A model generated the notes under the pieces. The model did no database searches. It was not told where the DNA came from and saw only the letters and a program-made list of their open reading frames with translations. Source: Thermoplasmatota archaeon (GTDB lineage: Archaea > Thermoplasmatota > Thermoplasmata > UBA10834). From it: DNA of 47,110 nt. A program made the translations under genes and the position numbers. This document shows, piece after piece, positions 33,674 to 42,149 of the stretch. Every line of letters starts with the position of its first letter. Within the stretch, counting starts at the first letter, position 1. The DNA lies in assembly GCA_016930135.1 (NCBI GenBank), contig JAFGHM010000001.1, forward strand, positions 1 to 47,110, in the 5' to 3' direction.

Positions 33674-33910
33674 CTATCCAGCGGTTATCGCATGCTCACT
33701 TGCCTCAAGCTCAGGAACCGTGTCCGCGCCGGTCTGCAGACTCCGATCTATCTCACACAGATCATCCAGGAGCTGCGCGATGTCACTGACATCTTCTCCA
33801 AGGCCCGCCATCTCGTCCACGAGATCCTCGAGATCCCGAAGCGTGTGTGTCTTCGCCCACTTGATCGCCTGGGCGTTCCTCGCCGCCCGCAACGCGTTCC
33901 CGTGCTTCAT
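33674..33910 (-). CDS. Small acidic helical protein of unknown function, first gene of a two-gene operon
   Basis: The 78-residue protein is predicted helical, with a short basic start (MKHGNALRAARNAQAIKWA) and an acidic middle (LEDLVDEMAGLGEDVSDIAQLLDDL). No catalytic motif, membrane helix or signal peptide is visible. The ATG at 33910 lies downstream of the consensus TATA box at 33977-33986. The layout of an acidic small protein followed by a basic one resembles a toxin-antitoxin pair, but nothing in the residues proves it. The location next to tRNA-Gly would also suit a remnant of an integrated element. Confidence 0.6.
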   Translation of the reverse strand: MKHGNALRAARNAQAIKWAKTHTLRDLEDLVDEMAGLGEDVSDIAQLLDDLCEIDRSLQTGADTVPELEASEHAITAG

Positions 33911-33929
33911 CGCATCCCATCCTAAGGCG

Positions 33930-34000
33930 TTTCGTCTGACATTTCGTCAGCTGTTCGACCGTATGATGCTTCTTTCTATTTATAGATTCGCTGATTCGCA
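33930..34000 (-). promoter_or_regulatory. Promoter and repeat-rich control region of the small-protein operon
   Basis: The minus strand carries the consensus TATA box CTATAAATAG (33977-33986). Immediately upstream is a tandem 8-base repeat, GATTCGCT and GATTCGCA on the plus strand (33985-34000). Downstream of the expected start are direct TTTCGTC copies at 33930 and 33942 that also contain an inverted pair, CTGAC and GTCAG (33936-33950). The element density points to tight regulation. Confidence 0.6.
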
Positions 34001-34046
34001 TCTTCCCAAAGCCATACATGTCCGACCACGATATGACAGACCCCTC

Positions 34047-34069
34047 AAGAAATCTCTATGAGATTTCTT
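34047..34069. repeat. Perfect 10-base-arm palindrome
   Basis: AAGAAATCTC and GAGATTTCTT are perfect inverted arms separated by TAT. The element lies between the divergent small-protein operon and the giant TPR gene. It could be an operator for a dimeric regulator of either one. It is too far upstream of both start codons for a simple leader hairpin. Confidence 0.6.
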
Positions 34070-34163
34070 CACTGGACAAGAGAGAATCTGCAGCAACAAT
34101 CGTCGTCCGCGACCACTATGCGTCTGACGGGAGCAATGCGTTCCAAGCACACTGGGAGGCCGC

Positions 34164-34196
34164 GGGTCCACAGGGTCCACAAACCCTTTTATGAAG
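34164..34196 (+). promoter_or_regulatory. Tandem GGGTCCACA repeat and TATA-like element for the giant TPR gene
   Basis: Two adjacent copies of GGGTCCACA (34164-34181) directly precede AAACCCTTTTATGA (34181-34194), a TATA-like stretch. Start of transcription would be near 34215, leaving a leader of about 20 bases with the ribosome site AGGTGA before the TTG at 34237. The tandem 9-mer is in the place where an activator or the TFB-recognition element would sit. Confidence 0.45.
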
Positions 34197-34236
34197 CCAA
34201 GAACATTAAGTCGCATCACGGCCAGGTGAACCCCCT

Positions 34237-37200
34237 TTGGGCCTTATCGACGCTCTACTCAACAAGGAGAAGAAGCTGCATGAGAGGACCAAGAAGGAGC
34301 TGGCGAAGGTGGATTCTCTCGACAAGGGCGGCAGACCAGCGGAGGCGCTTGCTGAGCTGGAAAAGACCGGCAATCTCCTGAAGGAGAACATGCTCTTCAT
34401 CGGCAAGATGCGGTTCGAGTTCGCCGTCCTGTTCTCGGATCTCGGAGACAAGTACCTCAGGTTTGAGAAGCCCGACAGAGCCGACGACGCCGCCAAGGTG
34501 GCTCTGCAGCTTGATCCCAAGAACGCCAACGCGATGGGAGTGGAAGGCCGGGCCGCCCTCAAGCTGGGCATGAACGACGTGGCCCTGACATCGCTGAATA
34601 ATGCTGTCCAGACGTCTCCTCGCGCTGAGAACCTCTGGGTTGCCCTAGGGGATGTTCAGAGCGCGATAGGCGACGAGGTTGCTGCCGTGGAGAGCTACAG
34701 GCGGGCGCTGGATCTCAACCCGGACGAGATCGCGAACTACGACAGGATACTCCGGCACGACCCCCACGACATGCAGATGATCAAGATGAAGGCCGCAGCT
34801 CTGACGAGGCTGCGGAGATATGAAGAGGCTGTTGCCGTCTACAAAGAAGGGCTGCAGACTGCGCCCAAGGACAAGGACCTGTGGATTGGCATGGCGGCTT
34901 CGCTGGACTTCGCGGGCATGGGCGAGGAGGCCATAACAGCCCTGAACTCAGCGCTCAAGATAGGCCCTAAGGATCCGCAGTGCTTGGAAAGCCTGGGACG
35001 AATACTCCACAAGCTCGGCAGGCAGGAGGAGGCCAGGAAGGCGCTCAGGAAGGCAGTGCAATATGACGAGAAGAACAAAGGCATCTGGAACGAGCTCGGA
35101 GTCGTCGAGCAGGAGCTGGACAGATACGACGACGCCCTCGAGTCTTTCGAGCAGGCCTTGGAGATCGACCCCAAGGACATGACCGTATTGGCGAACAAGA
35201 AGAAGACTCTCGCCCACATGGACAGGCATGAGGAAGTCATTGCGACCTGCGACCTCATCCTCCTGCTGAACCCAGCCGATGCCGAGTGCCTTCTTGACAA
35301 GGCGAAGGCCTTCTTCGCTTTACAGAGGTTCCCAGAGGCGCTGGCGTTCGCGGAATCCTCTCTGCATCTGGTTCCCAAGTCGAGGGATGCCATCAACCTG
35401 AAGAAGGAGTGCTTGATCAAACTCGGTAGACACGCTGATGTCGTCGCTTGGTGCGCCAAGATCATCGAGCTGGATCCTAACGATTACGTCGCCATGCATG
35501 ACAAGGGCGTTGCGCAGATGAAATCCGGGCGGGCCCACGATGCTGTGAAGACCTTCGAGAAGGCCCTGAAGCACGCCCCTGATCCCCTGCCGCTTCTCGT
35601 GAGCCTCAAGGAGGCATACAAGATGCTTCAAAGGGACGACCTTGTCGTTCAGACCTGCGACCGTGTCCTGGAGATCGACCCGAAGAACAAGGGGGCTCAC
35701 CTCGACAAGTCCGTGGCACTCGACAGAGCCGAGAAGTTCGACGAGGCGGTCGCAGCCTATCTAATGGCTCTCAAGAACGACCCTGAGAGTGCGGATCTAT
35801 ACCACAACCTGGCCGCACTTCACCTGCGCGTGGGAAAGGCGAAGGAGGCGCAGGAATACGCAAGGCAGGGGCTCAAGATCGCGCCATCGGATTACGGTCT
35901 CTGGAGACTGCGGGCGGAGGCCAGTTACAAGCTGCAGGAGTTCGATGAAGCCGTCTCGGCCTACACGAAGTCGGTGGAGCTGGTGCCCACCGACAAGGGC
36001 TCCTTCGTGGCCCTCGGGCGGGCGCTGATCGAACTGAAGCGCTTCGAGCAGGCGCTTCTGGCCTTCGACCGGGCGATCAAGCTCGACCCCTCCGACGCCA
36101 ACACATGGTTCCAGCAGGCCCTGGCACTCGAATGGCTCGAGCGATTCGAAGACGCCCTCTCGTCCGTGAGGGAGGCAGTCAGATCTAGCCCGGCAGTGCC
36201 GGAGTACAGGATCAAGGAAGGGGTGATGCTCGCTCGCATGAACAAGCCAGATGAGGCCCTTCTTGCCTACGACGAAGCCCTGAGGCTGGTTCCGAAGAAC
36301 CTGCCGGTCATGATCGCCAAGAGAGAACTCCTGAAGAGCCTGAAGAGGTACGAAGAGGTGATCGCGATATGCAACGAGATACTCGCCGCGAACCCCAGAG
36401 ACAGGGACACACTCACGGATAGGGGAAGTGCCTCGCTGTTCCTGAAGAGACCGAATGATGCTCTCGTGTCCTTCAACAAGGCCCTCGAGCACAACAAGGA
36501 CGATCTCGACCTCCTGGAGCTCAAAAAGATGGCGCTGATTGCCATGGATGACGCTGAGAGTGTGGTCCATGTCGCCGACCATATACTCAGACTCAGCCCG
36601 GAGAACAAGAGCGCATTCGCGGACAGGGGCAATGCCCTCGACAAGCTCGGAAGGAGCGACGAGGCGCTCAAGAGCTATGAGGAGGCGCTAGCGCTCGACC
36701 CTAAGGACGTCTACCTTCTCAACAGGAAAGGGATGCTGCTCCTGGCCGACGGCAACCCCGCCCAGGCTGCGGAGACCTTCGAGTTTGCAATCAAGCTCGA
36801 CTCCAATCAGCCTTTCGTGTTGAACAACAGGGGGAAGGCGTATCTCGAGCTGCGGAGGTTCGACGAGGCGCTCGCGGACTTCAGAAAGGCAATCACAATC
36901 CTTCCGAACGTGGCCGAGTTCCACATGAACGAGGGACGGACGCTCGCCAGCGTGGGAAAGTTCGACGAGGGTATCGGTTCCTTCAACGAGGCCAGGAGGT
37001 TGGCGCCCCAGGATGTCGGCGTGCTGAAGTACATGGGCATGGCCCTCCTGAAGCTGAACAGGGTTTCCGAGGCTCTCGGGATTTTCGACGAGGCGATCAG
37101 GCTCGGCTCCAACGACAAGGACATGTGGAAGAGCCGCGCGAAGGCGTTCGAGGCCACCGGTGACAAGGAGGAGGCCATCAAGTCATACATGCGCGCGCTC

Positions 37201-38694
37201 GATGTCGACCCTCAGGACCAGGCGGCCTGGTATCGTCTCGGGCTGCTCCACACGGAGGTCGGGAGGAACATAGATGCGAACGCATGCTTCGACAGGGCCT
37301 TGGACATCGATAGCTCCAACGCCAAGATATGGATGAGCAAGGGTTTCGCCATGGAGAAGCAAGGCCTGCTGGAGGAGGCCGTGAGCTCGTACGACCGAGC
37401 CATAGGCCTCGACTCGAATGACAAGGAGGCCTGGAATAGCAAGGCGCAGGTGCTCATGGGGCTCGGCAGGGCGGAGCAGGCCCTGAGGTGCTTCGAGCAC
37501 GCGCTCAGCATCGACCCGTACTTCGAGGCCGCGGCAGAAGGCAGGAAGCAGGCGGAGGAGGACATACGCAGGAACAAGATAGAGGACTACTCACGGGCCG
37601 TGCTAGACTTCGAATACACTCACGGCAGGCCCGTCTCCAAGGAGGAGGCGTTCAGGGTGTGCGGCATCCCCTACGCTTTCCTAGGCGACGTGATGGAGTT
37701 CCTGAGTGGCAAGGTGGAGTTCAGCCTCTCCGGGATGAGCAGAGAGGATTTCGAGAGGTACGAGAAGATGGCGAGGGAGGTCCTCGTCAACGCAATGGAG
37801 AAGCGGGACCTCGCCGCCCACGGGCTGAGGTTCTGCGACATCACAGTCAACTTCCCCGAGCTGAAGATCTCCAGCGCGAAGAAGATCCTGAGCTACATAC
37901 AAGCTGTCGAGGAGCACGAGTTCTCGACGAAGGTGACGGACCCGCAGACCGAGACCCTCCTCAGGCAGGCCCTTGAACTCCCGAACGACCAGAAGAACGT
38001 CCTCGGGCTGATCAGGAACCTGGGAGTAGGCCCCTACTGGGCCCGTCAGCTCACGACCATCCTGCACACGTTCCATGAAGCCGGCGTATCGACTCAGACG
38101 GTCGCACTGAGGTCCATAGTCAGCGAAGGGTACGGTCGGTATGTGCCCTATGATGAGCGGGAGGTCAGACGAGCGACCCCGGAGATGCTCGAGGAATACG
38201 AGGGCAGGCGACCGAGACAGAGGCCTCCGCCCCAACGGGGGCGGAGGGAATACGAAGCCCCTGAGGAGGAGGAGCCCGGCCCGCGGAGGCGGTACAGCAA
38301 GGAGGTCGAGGCGGTCAGGCAGAGAATCTACGAGGAGACCCCGAGCGCTAGGCCTAAGAAGGAGACTCAGAAGCAGGAGGAGGAAGTGCCCTCGGATCTC
38401 GTGGGCAGAAGGTGTCTCTTCCACGGGGGCGTGGCTGTTGCCAGGTGCAGGAAGTGCAAGGCGGTTCTCTGCAGGGAGTGTGTCAGAGGGTCCGACCGTT
38501 GCCCGAGGTGCAACACGCCTCTCAGGGAAGTGACGGAGGGGAGGCCCGAGAGGCGAAGGGCTGAGGAGCCGGAAGAGGAGGAGGCCGAAGGAGAGGCCGA
38601 GGAGGAGCCGGAAGAGGAGAGGCCGAAGAAGAGGGCCAGGGAGCAGAGGCGGGATAAGAAGAAGCCTTCAGAGGACGACCTCAGCAGGCTCTGA
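34237..38694 (+). CDS. Giant TPR protein with C-terminal B-box-like zinc finger
   Basis: The 1485-residue protein is without signal peptide or membrane segment. About 30 tetratricopeptide repeats of 34 residues span roughly 35-1110 (examples YDDALESFEQALEIDPKD and AWYRLGLLHTEVGRNIDANA), forming a long superhelix for protein binding. A region of about 230 residues with HTH-like and helical segments follows (GRPVSKEEAFRVCGIPYAFL). An Arg/Pro/Glu-rich linker leads to a zinc finger at 1393-1425: C-x2-H-x7-C-x2-C-x4-C-x2-C-x6-C-x2-C, of B-box type. The last 60 residues are highly charged (EEPEEEEAEGEAEEEPEEER). The start is TTG with AGGTGA upstream. Role unknown; a scaffold is likely. Confidence 0.88.
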   Translation: MGLIDALLNKEKKLHERTKKELAKVDSLDKGGRPAEALAELEKTGNLLKENMLFIGKMRFEFAVLFSDLGDKYLRFEKPDRADDAAKVALQLDPKNANAMGVEGRAALKLGMNDVALTSLNNAVQTSPRAENLWVALGDVQSAIGDEVAAVESYRRALDLNPDEIANYDRILRHDPHDMQMIKMKAAALTRLRRYEEAVAVYKEGLQTAPKDKDLWIGMAASLDFAGMGEEAITALNSALKIGPKDPQCLESLGRILHKLGRQEEARKALRKAVQYDEKNKGIWNELGVVEQELDRYDDALESFEQALEIDPKDMTVLANKKKTLAHMDRHEEVIATCDLILLLNPADAECLLDKAKAFFALQRFPEALAFAESSLHLVPKSRDAINLKKECLIKLGRHADVVAWCAKIIELDPNDYVAMHDKGVAQMKSGRAHDAVKTFEKALKHAPDPLPLLVSLKEAYKMLQRDDLVVQTCDRVLEIDPKNKGAHLDKSVALDRAEKFDEAVAAYLMALKNDPESADLYHNLAALHLRVGKAKEAQEYARQGLKIAPSDYGLWRLRAEASYKLQEFDEAVSAYTKSVELVPTDKGSFVALGRALIELKRFEQALLAFDRAIKLDPSDANTWFQQALALEWLERFEDALSSVREAVRSSPAVPEYRIKEGVMLARMNKPDEALLAYDEALRLVPKNLPVMIAKRELLKSLKRYEEVIAICNEILAANPRDRDTLTDRGSASLFLKRPNDALVSFNKALEHNKDDLDLLELKKMALIAMDDAESVVHVADHILRLSPENKSAFADRGNALDKLGRSDEALKSYEEALALDPKDVYLLNRKGMLLLADGNPAQAAETFEFAIKLDSNQPFVLNNRGKAYLELRRFDEALADFRKAITILPNVAEFHMNEGRTLASVGKFDEGIGSFNEARRLAPQDVGVLKYMGMALLKLNRVSEALGIFDEAIRLGSNDKDMWKSRAKAFEATGDKEEAIKSYMRALDVDPQDQAAWYRLGLLHTEVGRNIDANACFDRALDIDSSNAKIWMSKGFAMEKQGLLEEAVSSYDRAIGLDSNDKEAWNSKAQVLMGLGRAEQALRCFEHALSIDPYFEAAAEGRKQAEEDIRRNKIEDYSRAVLDFEYTHGRPVSKEEAFRVCGIPYAFLGDVMEFLSGKVEFSLSGMSREDFERYEKMAREVLVNAMEKRDLAAHGLRFCDITVNFPELKISSAKKILSYIQAVEEHEFSTKVTDPQTETLLRQALELPNDQKNVLGLIRNLGVGPYWARQLTTILHTFHEAGVSTQTVALRSIVSEGYGRYVPYDEREVRRATPEMLEEYEGRRPRQRPPPQRGRREYEAPEEEEPGPRRRYSKEVEAVRQRIYEETPSARPKKETQKQEEEVPSDLVGRRCLFHGGVAVARCRKCKAVLCRECVRGSDRCPRCNTPLREVTEGRPERRRAEEPEEEEAEGEAEEEPEEERPKKRAREQRRDKKKPSEDDLSRL

Positions 38695-38763
38695 ACTACT
38701 GGCCGGCGAGATTCATCATATAGCGGAGCTCTCACGGCTCCGAAGGACGAAGGAGGTATGGCG

Positions 38764-39591
38764 ATGGGAAGGATATCTAGAGGGTGGCAGCTGACCAAGA
38801 TGAGCCTGAGGGTTGTGGGGAAGGACAAGGAGATACTCCTGTTTCCGCTTCTGTCCGGAATCGTCACGCTGCTCATCCTCGGCTCGTTCCTGGGAGGCAT
38901 GTTCATGACAGGGACTCTGGCGGGAGGGGAGTCCGCCGATCTCCCATGGATGTTCTACGCCTTCTGGATCTTGTTCTACTTCGTCTCATTCTTCATTGGG
39001 GTATTCTTCAACGTCGCAGTGATTGGCTGCGCGACCATCAGAATGAACGGGGGAGACCCCACCGTGCGTGATGGGTTCAGGATCGCCTTCGAGAACATCA
39101 GATACATATTCATGTGGACGGTCTTCGCGGCCACGATAGGAGCCGTTCTCAGGGCGATCCAGCAGAGGGCGGGCATCATAGGCAAGTTCGTCCTCGGAGC
39201 GCTTGGCATGGCGTTCACCATCGCTTCCTACTTCGCGGTGCCTGTATTCATCTACGAGAAGCTCGGTCCCTGGAAGGCCCTGAAGAGGAGCGTGTCCATA
39301 CTCAAGAGCACCTGGGGCGAGGCGATAGTGGGCAACCTAGGGCTGGGGATCATAGTCTTCCTGTTCGCACTGATAGGGCTGCTGCCCATCATCATCGGCG
39401 TGTACATCATGACGCTCTGGTCCATCGTGATAGGCGTTGGTATCGCAGTGGTCTATTGGGTGATCCTCGGGCTGGTGTTCTCCGCAGCCCAGTCTGTGCT
39501 CTTGGCCGCGCTGTACAGGTACGCCACGACCGGCAAGATATCTGAGGAGTTCGCTGGGATGTCCTTCGCGAACCCTTTCGTCGGCAAGTAG
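38764..39591 (+). CDS. Polytopic membrane protein (DUF6159-like)
   Basis: This 275-residue integral membrane protein has about six helices. The N-terminal GRISRGWQLTKMSLRVVGKDKEI is the family signature, followed by LLFPLLSGIVTLLIL. A conserved core reads VPVFIYEKLGPWKALKRSVSI. I prefer the ATG at 38764 because GGAGG lies 7 bases upstream; the ORF-track ATG at 38758 is only one base from it. The function of the family is not established. It follows the TPR gene by 69 bases, with a weak TATA-like CATCATATAG between, and converges on the flavodoxin gene. Confidence 0.85.
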   Translation: MGRISRGWQLTKMSLRVVGKDKEILLFPLLSGIVTLLILGSFLGGMFMTGTLAGGESADLPWMFYAFWILFYFVSFFIGVFFNVAVIGCATIRMNGGDPTVRDGFRIAFENIRYIFMWTVFAATIGAVLRAIQQRAGIIGKFVLGALGMAFTIASYFAVPVFIYEKLGPWKALKRSVSILKSTWGEAIVGNLGLGIIVFLFALIGLLPIIIGVYIMTLWSIVIGVGIAVVYWVILGLVFSAAQSVLLAALYRYATTGKISEEFAGMSFANPFVGK

Positions 39592-39596
39592 TGAGG

Positions 39597-40124
39597 TCAC
39601 CCGTGCAGCAGCTTTGTCAGCCTTGCCACTCGCTTTCCGTACCTGAAGCACATGCCCTCTGCGCGCCTGTTCGGCTTCTCGATCGAGACTGGGCCATAGT
39701 GGTCGTCCGATGAATCCCCGCAGACGACCATTCCGTGTATCAGCAGGGCCTGCAGTAGGGCCATGATCGTGGTCTCGTTACCGCCACCGATGTTGGCGCT
39801 CGACGAGAATGCGCCTCCGACCTTGTCCTGCAGCTCACCGTGGAGCTTGATGCTCTTGTCGAGCAGGTCCTTGATGGGCGCAGCAGGGCCGCCGTAGTAG
39901 GTCGGCGAGCCGATGACTATGCCGTCATAGGCCTTGAGGTCGCCAACCTTGACGTCCTTGACGTCTCTGGTATCGACCTCCACACCCTCCTCCATGACAC
40001 CCTTCTGTATCAGGTAGGCCATCTTCTTCGTGTTGCCTGAGCGCGAATAGTAGCATATCAGTATCTTCGTCGTTGTCCCGCCTCCTGGGCGACTGCCTAA
40101 TCGTACGAACTTCCTGATAAACAA
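39597..40124 (-). CDS. Flavodoxin-like/WrbA-type FMN protein
   Basis: The protein probably binds FMN and acts as a quinone reductase or electron carrier. The phosphate-binding loop is YYSRSGNTKKMAY, followed by GIVIGSPTYYGGPAAPIKDLLD and GGAFSSSANIGGGNETT, both typical of the WrbA/flavodoxin-fold reductases. The start is uncertain. The only in-frame conventional start is a TTG at 40124, which adds about 19 residues (FIRKFVRLGSRPGGG) before the usual TKILICYYS beginning. A GGAGG lies within that extension, ahead of ACA-ACG-ACG codons. The fold assignment is firm; the exact partner is unknown. Confidence 0.88.
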   Translation of the reverse strand: MFIRKFVRLGSRPGGGTTTKILICYYSRSGNTKKMAYLIQKGVMEEGVEVDTRDVKDVKVGDLKAYDGIVIGSPTYYGGPAAPIKDLLDKSIKLHGELQDKVGGAFSSSANIGGGNETTIMALLQALLIHGMVVCGDSSDDHYGPVSIEKPNRRAEGMCFRYGKRVARLTKLLHG

Positions 40125-40141
40125 TGGCCCGCTCAGGGGTC

Positions 40142-40309
40142 CTATCCGCCCTGCAGCTCGATCAGCTGGGAGCCGAAATGCAGCAGTACATAGATCAGGA
40201 AGGCCACAAACAGCGCGGCGACAGCCTTCCAGAGGAGGTCCTGGACCCTCTCCCTTGTAAGACTGTATCTAGCTCCGTCCGACTGCGCCTCGTGGTTCGA
40301 CGAGCCCAT
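40142..40309 (-). CDS. Small single-helix membrane protein
   Basis: The 55-residue product has a hydrophilic N-terminus and one C-terminal membrane helix (AVAALFVAFLIYVLLHFGS). It resembles a tail-anchored protein, but I find no SecE or Sec61-beta signature. The ATG at 40309 has GGACGGGA just upstream; a GTG at 40327 is also possible. Its stop is 17 bases before the flavodoxin TTG on the same strand, so the two may be co-transcribed. Confidence 0.5.
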   Translation of the reverse strand: MGSSNHEAQSDGARYSLTRERVQDLLWKAVAALFVAFLIYVLLHFGSQLIELQGG

Positions 40310-40460
40310 TCCCGTCCACCGTGCCACAGATTGCGCGTCCGAGGTACTTCAACATTGTCATCCACGGAGTCGAACCGCATATTTTCAACAGCCAGACCCA
40401 TGATACGAAACTTGAAATGGAATGAGGCGCTTCACCGAACCTGCGGGAGGACCGGGGCCG

Positions 40461-40949
40461 ATGCGAGTGTGCAACAGGTGCAAGAGAGAGACGGAACAGA
40501 TGTTCTGCCCGCACTGCCATGTCCTCACATATCCTCCGAGAACGCCTGGAGCGTCGCCCAAGTCCGCTGCCGGCGACGTCTTTGACTGCACGGTATGGCA
40601 GGGTCCTAACAGGAACAGGGGCATCGAGGTCTCTCCTGACAGCAGGGAGAGGTTCTTCTCGAAGAGTCACGACATGGTGATCCTCCACATCGAGGGCAGG
40701 AGGACCGTGGCCAAGCTGGGCCCTCAGTTCTGGAAGAAGCCCTCGGTGATCAAGAAGGCGTTGGATGATGCTGGCAGGGACCAGCTGATCAAGTTCTTCG
40801 AGAAGCACCACCTGCTACCTCCGAGCCAATCGATCAAGGAGAAGGGAATAGTCGACACGGTTGTGTTCGAAGTGGTCACCCCCACCGAGGAGTTCAAGAT
40901 AGCAGTGACCGAGAGGACGGAGGAGGAGAGGGCGCAAGAGCTCGACTAG
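40461..40949 (+). CDS. Zinc-ribbon protein of unknown function
   Basis: The 162-residue protein starts with a CxxC...CxxC zinc ribbon (MRVCNRCKRETEQMFCPHC). An alpha/beta domain follows, with FDCTVWQGPNRNRGIEV and SKSHDMVILHIEGRRTVAKLG. I take the ATG at 40461, with GGGAGG upstream, because the ribbon begins there; the ORF-track ATG at 40422 adds 13 low-complexity residues. I do not recognise the second domain. The stop codon shares a CTAG with the stop of kbl. Confidence 0.75.
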   Translation: MRVCNRCKRETEQMFCPHCHVLTYPPRTPGASPKSAAGDVFDCTVWQGPNRNRGIEVSPDSRERFFSKSHDMVILHIEGRRTVAKLGPQFWKKPSVIKKALDDAGRDQLIKFFEKHHLLPPSQSIKEKGIVDTVVFEVVTPTEEFKIAVTERTEEERAQELD

Positions 40950-42145
40950 ACGAGCCCGAGCTTCTTCCCGATCTTCTCGAACGCTCCGAGGGCCTCATCT
41001 AGGTCCGCCCTAGTCAGCGCAGCGTTCATTATCGTCCTTATCCTCGCCTTGTCCCGGGCGACCATCGGGAACACGATCGGAAGGGCGAACATGTTCATTT
41101 CGAAGAGCAGGGAGCTGAAGCGCTTCGCGGCTCCACTCTCGCCGATCATGACTGGGACTATGGGCGTCTGACTCTTGCCCGTATCGAATCCCAGTGACTG
41201 TATGCCCTTTCTGAAGTAGTCCGTGTTGGCCCACAGGCTCCTCACATGCTGGGGCTCCGTCTCGAGGACGTCCACCGCGGCGATGCAGGCAGCTACGACC
41301 GCAGGCGGATGCGAGCCGCTCAGGAGCCATGTCCTCGACTTGTTGTAGGCGTAGTTGACGAGATCCCTGCTGCCAGAGATATGCCCCCCGACTACCCCGA
41401 AGGCCTTGGAGAACGTGCCCATCTCGACATGGACGTCATTTCTGCCCAGGCGGAAGTGCGACACGATGCCTCTGCCGCCCTCGCCGAGAACGCCCTCCCC
41501 GTGAGCATCGTCAACATAGACCATCGCTCCGTGCGCGCGCGCGATCTTGGCAATCGAATCGAGTGGGGCGATGTCGCCGTCCATGCTGAACACGCCATCG
41601 GAGATGACGAGTATCCTCCTGTAGGCCGGGATGTGTTTCTCTGCATCTGCCATGACCTTCTCGAGGTCCGCGACATCGCAGTGCTTGTAGACCGCTCGGT
41701 CTGCTTTGGAGAGCCTCACGCCGTCTATGATGCTCCCGTGGTTGAGCTCGTCACTGACTATCAGGTCCCCCTCGTCCGCGAGCTGGGGGATCAAGCCCGA
41801 ATTGGCCGCGAACCCCGTCTGATACACGAGCGAGGCTTCTGCGTCCTTGAACCTTGCCAACCGTCGTTCGAGCTCCATGTGCAAGTCCATGTTGCCAGCT
41901 ATCGGCCTGACGGATCCGGAACCCGCACCGTGTGTCTTCACCGCATCGATCGCAGCTGCTTTGAGCTTCGGATGGTTGCTCAGGCTGAGGTAGTTGTTCG
42001 AACATAGCATGAGGACCTGCTTGCCGTCGACTACACACCTCGTGGTACTCGGGCCCTGCAGAACCCTCAGCTTCCAGTCGAGCTCAGCCTCGACAAGGCC
42101 CTTGTACTCGCTCCCAAGGAAACCTACGGGATCTCTCGAGGGCAT
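40946..42145 (-). CDS. kbl: Glycine C-acetyltransferase (2-amino-3-ketobutyrate CoA ligase)
   Basis: This PLP enzyme cleaves 2-amino-3-oxobutanoate with CoA to glycine and acetyl-CoA, the second step of threonine breakdown. The PLP lysine is Lys247 in MGTFSKAFGVVGGH. Other features are NNYLSLSNHPKL, the DDAHGEGVLG aspartate segment, and SDELNHGSIIDG. At 399 residues it is full length for the alpha-oxoamine synthase family; 8-amino-7-oxononanoate synthase is related, but pairing with tdh decides the call. The ATG at 42145 is 4 bases after tdh and has GGTGA upstream. Confidence 0.95.
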   Translation of the reverse strand: MPSRDPVGFLGSEYKGLVEAELDWKLRVLQGPSTTRCVVDGKQVLMLCSNNYLSLSNHPKLKAAAIDAVKTHGAGSGSVRPIAGNMDLHMELERRLARFKDAEASLVYQTGFAANSGLIPQLADEGDLIVSDELNHGSIIDGVRLSKADRAVYKHCDVADLEKVMADAEKHIPAYRRILVISDGVFSMDGDIAPLDSIAKIARAHGAMVYVDDAHGEGVLGEGGRGIVSHFRLGRNDVHVEMGTFSKAFGVVGGHISGSRDLVNYAYNKSRTWLLSGSHPPAVVAACIAAVDVLETEPQHVRSLWANTDYFRKGIQSLGFDTGKSQTPIVPVMIGESGAAKRFSSLLFEMNMFALPIVFPMVARDKARIRTIMNAALTRADLDEALGAFEKIGKKLGLV

Positions 42146-42149
42146 ATCG

